A DNA stretch of 34,572 nt, taken from assembly GCA_003140785.1 (NCBI GenBank), contig PLKY01000255.1, positions 1 to 34,572 of the forward strand, in the 5' to 3' direction. The stretch comes from Acidobacteriaceae bacterium. Lineage in GTDB: Bacteria; Acidobacteriota; Terriglobia; Terriglobales; Acidobacteriaceae. Under the pieces are notes generated by a model that was not told the origin of the DNA, did no database searches, and saw only the letters and a program-made list of their open reading frames with translations. Of this stretch, positions 30,052-34,572 are shown piece after piece (within the stretch, counting starts at the first letter, position 1; every line of letters starts with the position of its first letter). A program made the position numbers and the translations under genes.

Positions 30052-32163
30052 ATGCGAAGGATTGGCTTTTGTCTCGTGCTGGGAGTTGCGGCTTTTCTGT
30101 CTGGATGCGGTTCCTTCATTGTTAGCTCCTCGAAGACCGGCACACTGGCGATCACCACCTCCGCGCTTCCCGGAGCGATTGTTGGCGTCGCGTATAGCAG
30201 CACTGTTGTGGCTTCTGGGGGCACAACTCCTTACGCCTTCAGTGCGACTGGGCTGCCCAGCGGGCTCACGATCAACAGCACGACCGGCGCGATTACAGGA
30301 ACACCGGCGCAAAGCGCAGTGGGCACCGCGTCCGTCGCGGTTAAGATTACTGACTCGGGTTTGCCGCCACAGTCTGCGAAGGCGACGCTCAGCCTGACAG
30401 TGAGCGCGGTGCCAGCGAACACGCTGACCATCACCACAACTTCTCTTCCCAACGGAACCATCGGCGCACCGTACAACGGGACCATCACAGTCACGGGCGG
30501 CTCTTCGCCCTTCAACTTCAGTGCGACGGGATTGCCGACTGGGCTCTCGATCAACGCGACGACCGGCACGATCTCCGGCACCCCTACACAAAGCACCGCC
30601 GGAACAGCCAACGTCACGATCACGGTGACGGATTCGACAAGGCCCACTGCCCAGACCACAACGGCTTATCTCAGCCTCACGATCGGTGCGGGACAGTCGG
30701 GCACACTGGCCATCACAACATCGTCGCTGCCGTCAGGAACGGTGGGTGCCTCGTACAGCGGCACGATAACTGCGACGGGGGGCACAGCGCCTTATGCGTT
30801 CACCGCGACCGGATTACCGAGCGGTTTCACCATCAATGCGACATCGGGAACAATCACGGGAAATCCCACCCAGGCTGATGTGGGACCGACTTCAGTGACA
30901 GTCACGGTGACGGATGCAACCCAGCCCACAGCACTGTCGGCATCGGCGACTCTGAACCTGACCATCGAAGCCGCAGGATCAGCTTCGGCGTGCACCCAGA
31001 TGAGCACGGGCAATAACGCCAGTCTCAACGGCTTCGTTCCCTTCCCATCAACAAGCGCATGGAACACCGATATCTCGCAAGCTCCACTCGACCCGAACAA
31101 CACCGCAATCACATCAGCCTCAGGATTTGCCGGAGAGCATCTGCATCATGATTGGTCGTCGGTGGCCGGCGGCAACTACGGCATTCCCTACGTTGTCGTC
31201 GATTCGAGCAACACGCCGCTGGTCCGCATCGACGTGGTCTCCTACGCCAGTGAAAGCGATGTCGCCCAGGCTCCATTCCCCATCACTGCACCGATTGAAG
31301 GCTCCCCGGCGGATTGCACGGGCGGCCCGAATAATTATGTTGGAGACCAGCACGTGCTCGTGCTGGATCGCAACGCGTGCATGCTCTACGAAACATTCAA
31401 TACGGTGCGTTGCAACGGAGCCTGGAGTTCGGATTCGGAGACGATTTGGGACTTGAAGAATTATGAGCAGCGTCCCTGGGGATGGACGTCGGCCGATGCC
31501 GCAGGCCTGCCGATTTTTCCAGGGCTGGTGCGGTACGACGAAGTAGCCTCCGGCGCAATCAATCACGCCATCCGCTTCACGTTGCCACACACCAAGAACG
31601 ACGCCAACGGCGGCTACTTTGTGGAACCGGCCAGTCACGCCGCAGGTAACAACTCGACCACGAGCAACGTGATGGGCATGCGCATCCGCCTCAAAGCAAG
31701 TTTCGATATCTCAGGCTATTCCGCGGCCAACCAGGTCATCCTGACGGCGATGAAGAAGTACGGCTTGATCCTTGCCGACAACGGAAGTTATTTCTACTTC
31801 CAGGGCGTACCCGATCCTCGGTGGGACGACAATGATTTGGTCAATCTGGATTCAATCCAGTCTTCCAACTTTGAAGTGGTGCAGATGACGCCCACGTATC
31901 CCGGCTACGACGACGCGACTGCGCCCACAGGAGCGCCTCCCACGATCGGCAGCTTCGCCGCATCGTCAACTTCAGTCACTGCGGGGACACCGGTGACACT
32001 GACTTGGGATACGACGAACGACTCGTATGATTTTATTGATGTACTCGGCGGTGTGAGTGGCGGCAGTGTGAGCGTGAAGCCTGCGGCGACCACGACCTAC
32101 ACGCTGAACGCGACGAATCAATACGGACGATCGACTGCCACGGTGACCGTAACTGTCCACTAA
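30052..32163 (+). CDS. Lipoprotein with three putative-Ig repeats and unknown central domain
   Basis: A 703-residue protein. The start at ATG 30052 has GAGGAAG upstream and gives a lipoprotein signal (MRRIGFCLVLGVAAFLSGCGS) with the lipobox LSGC, so it is lipid-anchored in an envelope membrane. Three putative-Ig (He_PIG-type) repeats follow (about 28-116, 122-213, 216-304), each with the pattern ITT-LP-G--G--Y, FSATGLPSGLTIN, TGAITGTPAQ and an SxTV end. A large domain (about 312-620) has AWNTDISQAPLDPNN, ASGFAGEHLHHDW, YVGDQHVLVLDRNACM and VYDEV-like strands; I do not recognise it. A last Ig-like module (about 627-703) begins PTIGSFAASST. It probably acts in adhesion or binding of polymers. 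No enzyme activity can be claimed. Confidence 0.85.
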   Translation: MRRIGFCLVLGVAAFLSGCGSFIVSSSKTGTLAITTSALPGAIVGVAYSSTVVASGGTTPYAFSATGLPSGLTINSTTGAITGTPAQSAVGTASVAVKITDSGLPPQSAKATLSLTVSAVPANTLTITTTSLPNGTIGAPYNGTITVTGGSSPFNFSATGLPTGLSINATTGTISGTPTQSTAGTANVTITVTDSTRPTAQTTTAYLSLTIGAGQSGTLAITTSSLPSGTVGASYSGTITATGGTAPYAFTATGLPSGFTINATSGTITGNPTQADVGPTSVTVTVTDATQPTALSASATLNLTIEAAGSASACTQMSTGNNASLNGFVPFPSTSAWNTDISQAPLDPNNTAITSASGFAGEHLHHDWSSVAGGNYGIPYVVVDSSNTPLVRIDVVSYASESDVAQAPFPITAPIEGSPADCTGGPNNYVGDQHVLVLDRNACMLYETFNTVRCNGAWSSDSETIWDLKNYEQRPWGWTSADAAGLPIFPGLVRYDEVASGAINHAIRFTLPHTKNDANGGYFVEPASHAAGNNSTTSNVMGMRIRLKASFDISGYSAANQVILTAMKKYGLILADNGSYFYFQGVPDPRWDDNDLVNLDSIQSSNFEVVQMTPTYPGYDDATAPTGAPPTIGSFAASSTSVTAGTPVTLTWDTTNDSYDFIDVLGGVSGGSVSVKPAATTTYTLNATNQYGRSTATVTVTVH

Positions 32164-32175
32164 GAGCGGTTCTAT

Positions 32176-32199
32176 CTGTTCCCTGTTCCCTGTTCCCTG
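32176..32199 (-). repeat. Heptamer array x3.4, minus orientation
   Basis: CTGTTCC three times, then CTG. On the minus strand this is CAGGGAA x3 plus CAG, nearly identical to the array behind tRNA-Thr(GGT). It starts 3 bp after the hypE stop codon. No reverse-oriented partner is visible. Confidence 0.85.
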
Positions 32200-32202
32200 C
32201 CT

Positions 32203-33270
32203 TTAGCAGATTCTCGGCAGCTGCTCGCCAATCTGTGTCGGGATGACGCGATTTCCGCCGATAGAAGTCCGCGCGACCAGCATGCGCTTGTGTTGCGCGG
32301 TCACATGGCCGATGCGCGCGGCATCACGCCCTAACGGATTTGCGCGCAGCACTTCAAGCACGCGGTCTGCGGTCTCTGGAGCGACAAAAAAGACCGCCTT
32401 GCCTTCATTGGCTACATACACGGGATCGAGGCCGAGTAGCTCGCAGGCCGATTGCACTTCCAGCCGCACCGGCAAGGTGGTTTCATCAATCTCGATGCCC
32501 ACATTCGACGAAGTCGCAATTTCATTCAGAGTTGAAGCGAGCCCGCCCCGTGTCGGATCGCGCATCGCATGGACCGCCTCTCCCGCCGCTTTGAGCACTA
32601 CGGCAATCATCCCGTTCAGCGCCGCGCAATCCGACCGAATCTGGCTTTCAAATTCAAGGCCCTCGCGCACACTCATGATCGCCATGCCGTGATCGCCGAT
32701 GGTTCCCGAAACAAGCACCACATCGCCGGGTTGCGCGCGATGCGGGCCAACGTTAACGCCCGGCCGCAGCAAGCCCACGCCTGACGTGTTGATATAGCAA
32801 CCATCGCCGTGCCCGCGCTCCACAACCTTCGTATCGCCGGTAACGATCCGGACGCCCGCCGTAGCTGCGGCATCTGCCATGGCCTGCACGACAGCCGCAA
32901 GCTGCGCCAACGGAAATCCCTCTTCCAGAATGAAGCTAGCGCTTAAATACTTCGGCTCCGCGCCAGAGACCGCAAGATCGTTGACCGTCCCATTCACGGC
33001 CAGCGCGCCGATTGATCCGCCCGGAAAAAACAGCGGCTGCACGACAAAGGAATCCGTACTCATGGCCAGCTTGCCGGGCCCCAGTTCAAACACCGCCGCA
33101 TCGCCCAAATTCTCAAGAGCAGGATTGCGAAAAGCAGGCAGAAATAAGTGTTCGACGAGCTCGTTGCCAAGCTTGCCGCCTCCCCCATGGCCCATCACGA
33201 TGTTCGGATAGCCAACCAGAGGTAGGGGACACGACCAAATCGAAAAGTCGGGCGCGCCGCTCTCAGGCAT
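32203..33270 (-). CDS. hypE: Hydrogenase maturation protein HypE
   Basis: A 355-residue AIRS/PurM-like protein. With HypF it converts a carbamoyl group on its C-terminal Cys to thiocyanate, supplying the cyanide ligands of the [NiFe]-hydrogenase iron. The sequence shows CPLPLVGYPNIVMGHGGGGKLGNELVEHLFLPAF, STDSFVVQPLFFPGGSIG, VNGTVNDLAVSGAEP, RIVTGDTKVVERG, VLVSGTIGDHGMAI and DPTRGGLASTLNEIA, and ends in PRIC, the functional C-terminal Cys. All are standard, and the length is normal. It follows hypD on the same strand, with a 116-bp gap that holds a palindromic repeat. GGAG lies six bases before the ATG. Confidence 0.97.
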   Translation of the reverse strand: MPESGAPDFSIWSCPLPLVGYPNIVMGHGGGGKLGNELVEHLFLPAFRNPALENLGDAAVFELGPGKLAMSTDSFVVQPLFFPGGSIGALAVNGTVNDLAVSGAEPKYLSASFILEEGFPLAQLAAVVQAMADAAATAGVRIVTGDTKVVERGHGDGCYINTSGVGLLRPGVNVGPHRAQPGDVVLVSGTIGDHGMAIMSVREGLEFESQIRSDCAALNGMIAVVLKAAGEAVHAMRDPTRGGLASTLNEIATSSNVGIEIDETTLPVRLEVQSACELLGLDPVYVANEGKAVFFVAPETADRVLEVLRANPLGRDAARIGHVTAQHKRMLVARTSIGGNRVIPTQIGEQLPRIC

Positions 33271-33286
33271 GCGCCGCTCCGCAGAA

Positions 33287-33362
33287 CATGGGTGCCCTAG
33301 GTCTCGATGCCGGGGTCCCCAGCGACAGGTCGTCGTCGCTGGGGTGGTTTGAGACCTGGGAA
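33287..33362 (+). repeat. Dispersed palindromic repeat between hypD and hypE (copy 2)
   Basis: The element starts near CATGGGTGCCCTAGGTCTCG and ends GAGACCTGGG. Outer arms AGGTCTC and GAGACCT pair. The inner arms CCCCAGCGAC (33317-33326) and GTCGCTGGGG (33335-33344) are a perfect 10-bp inverted repeat with the loop AGGTCGTC. The core matches 1208-1243. The left end recurs at 34553-34572. Confidence 0.88.
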
Positions 33363-33386
33363 AACTGCCAAACTCCGTAGCTGAAA

Positions 33387-34529
<1,143 letters not shown>

Positions 34530-34552
34530 GCGTCGCCTTCAGTCAGCGAAAC

Positions 34553-34572
34553 TTGGGTGCCCCAGGTCTCGC
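34553..34572 (+). repeat. Partial palindromic repeat at window edge (copy 3)
   Basis: TTGGGTGCCCCAGGTCTCGC matches the left end of the repeat at 33287-33362, which reads TGGGTGCCCTAGGTCTCGAT. The rest is cut off by the window edge. It lies 23 bp upstream of the hypD start codon, on the 5' side of that gene. Confidence 0.7.

Overview
This 34.6 kb window looks like ordinary chromosome from a soil-type Acidobacteriota (Terriglobia-like) bacterium. The inference rests on the gene set, not on a database match: Ala/Pro-rich secreted proteins ending in a short BamE-like module, a PEGA-domain secreted protein, a lipoprotein with putative-Ig repeats, a frameshifted outer-membrane barrel ending in GGYFRF, a PQQ/sorbosone-type dehydrogenase, and dispersed palindromic repeats of a kind I associate with these genomes. 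Base composition appears GC-rich and even. I see no phage, no transposase gene, no CRISPR array and no rRNA.

Layout. (1) 1-1.6 kb: four minus-strand tRNA genes, read in transcription order Thr(TGT), Tyr(GTA), Thr(GGT), Gly(TCC), with two small ORFs. The gaps hold 7-bp-period CAGNNNN arrays and a palindromic repeat. (2) 1.8-6.8 kb: four plus-strand genes for exported or membrane-anchored proteins. The first two share a C-terminal module. A strong terminator and a ~131-bp MITE-like element separate the second from the third. (3) 7.0-13.5 kb: a sorbosone-dehydrogenase-like enzyme, an SDR enzyme divergent from an HxlR regulator, a GH5 glycosidase, an M23 peptidase with a structured leader, and thiL. 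(4) 13.6-17.4 kb: an NAD(P)-binding protein, gltX with a closely following unknown gene, and a TacA/TacT-type toxin-antitoxin pair with a clear operator palindrome. (5) 17.4-21.7 kb, minus strand: a PHP-domain protein with a GT4 glycosyltransferase, then a LOG-family protein preceded by a small membrane protein. (6) 21.9-28.4 kb: a secreted unknown, a DUF4180 protein, the frameshifted barrel gene, gamma-glutamyltransferase, a tandem universal stress protein and a DUF4118-PAS histidine kinase. (7) 28.7-34.5 kb: a TIM-barrel sugar isomerase-like protein, the Ig-repeat lipoprotein, and hypD-hypE of [NiFe]-hydrogenase maturation. The hydrogenase itself and the other hyp genes are outside the window.

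The most interesting signal is non-coding. Heptameric CAGNNNN arrays sit, in sense orientation, directly after the 3' ends of at least four minus-strand genes: a small ORF, tRNA-Thr, tRNA-Tyr and hypE. In two places a reverse-oriented array follows 40-45 bp later, so the transcript could fold into a long imperfect hairpin. A second dispersed palindrome family appears at the tRNA-Tyr 5' flank, between hypD and hypE, and at the right window edge. A related outer palindrome forms part of the C-terminal coding region of the SDR gene. A third element, with 14-bp terminal inverted repeats, lies at 4583-4713.

Most proteins belong to recognisable families. The protein-level unknowns most worth attention are the paired secreted proteins with the shared C-terminal module, the central domain of the Ig-repeat lipoprotein, and the gene tightly behind gltX.
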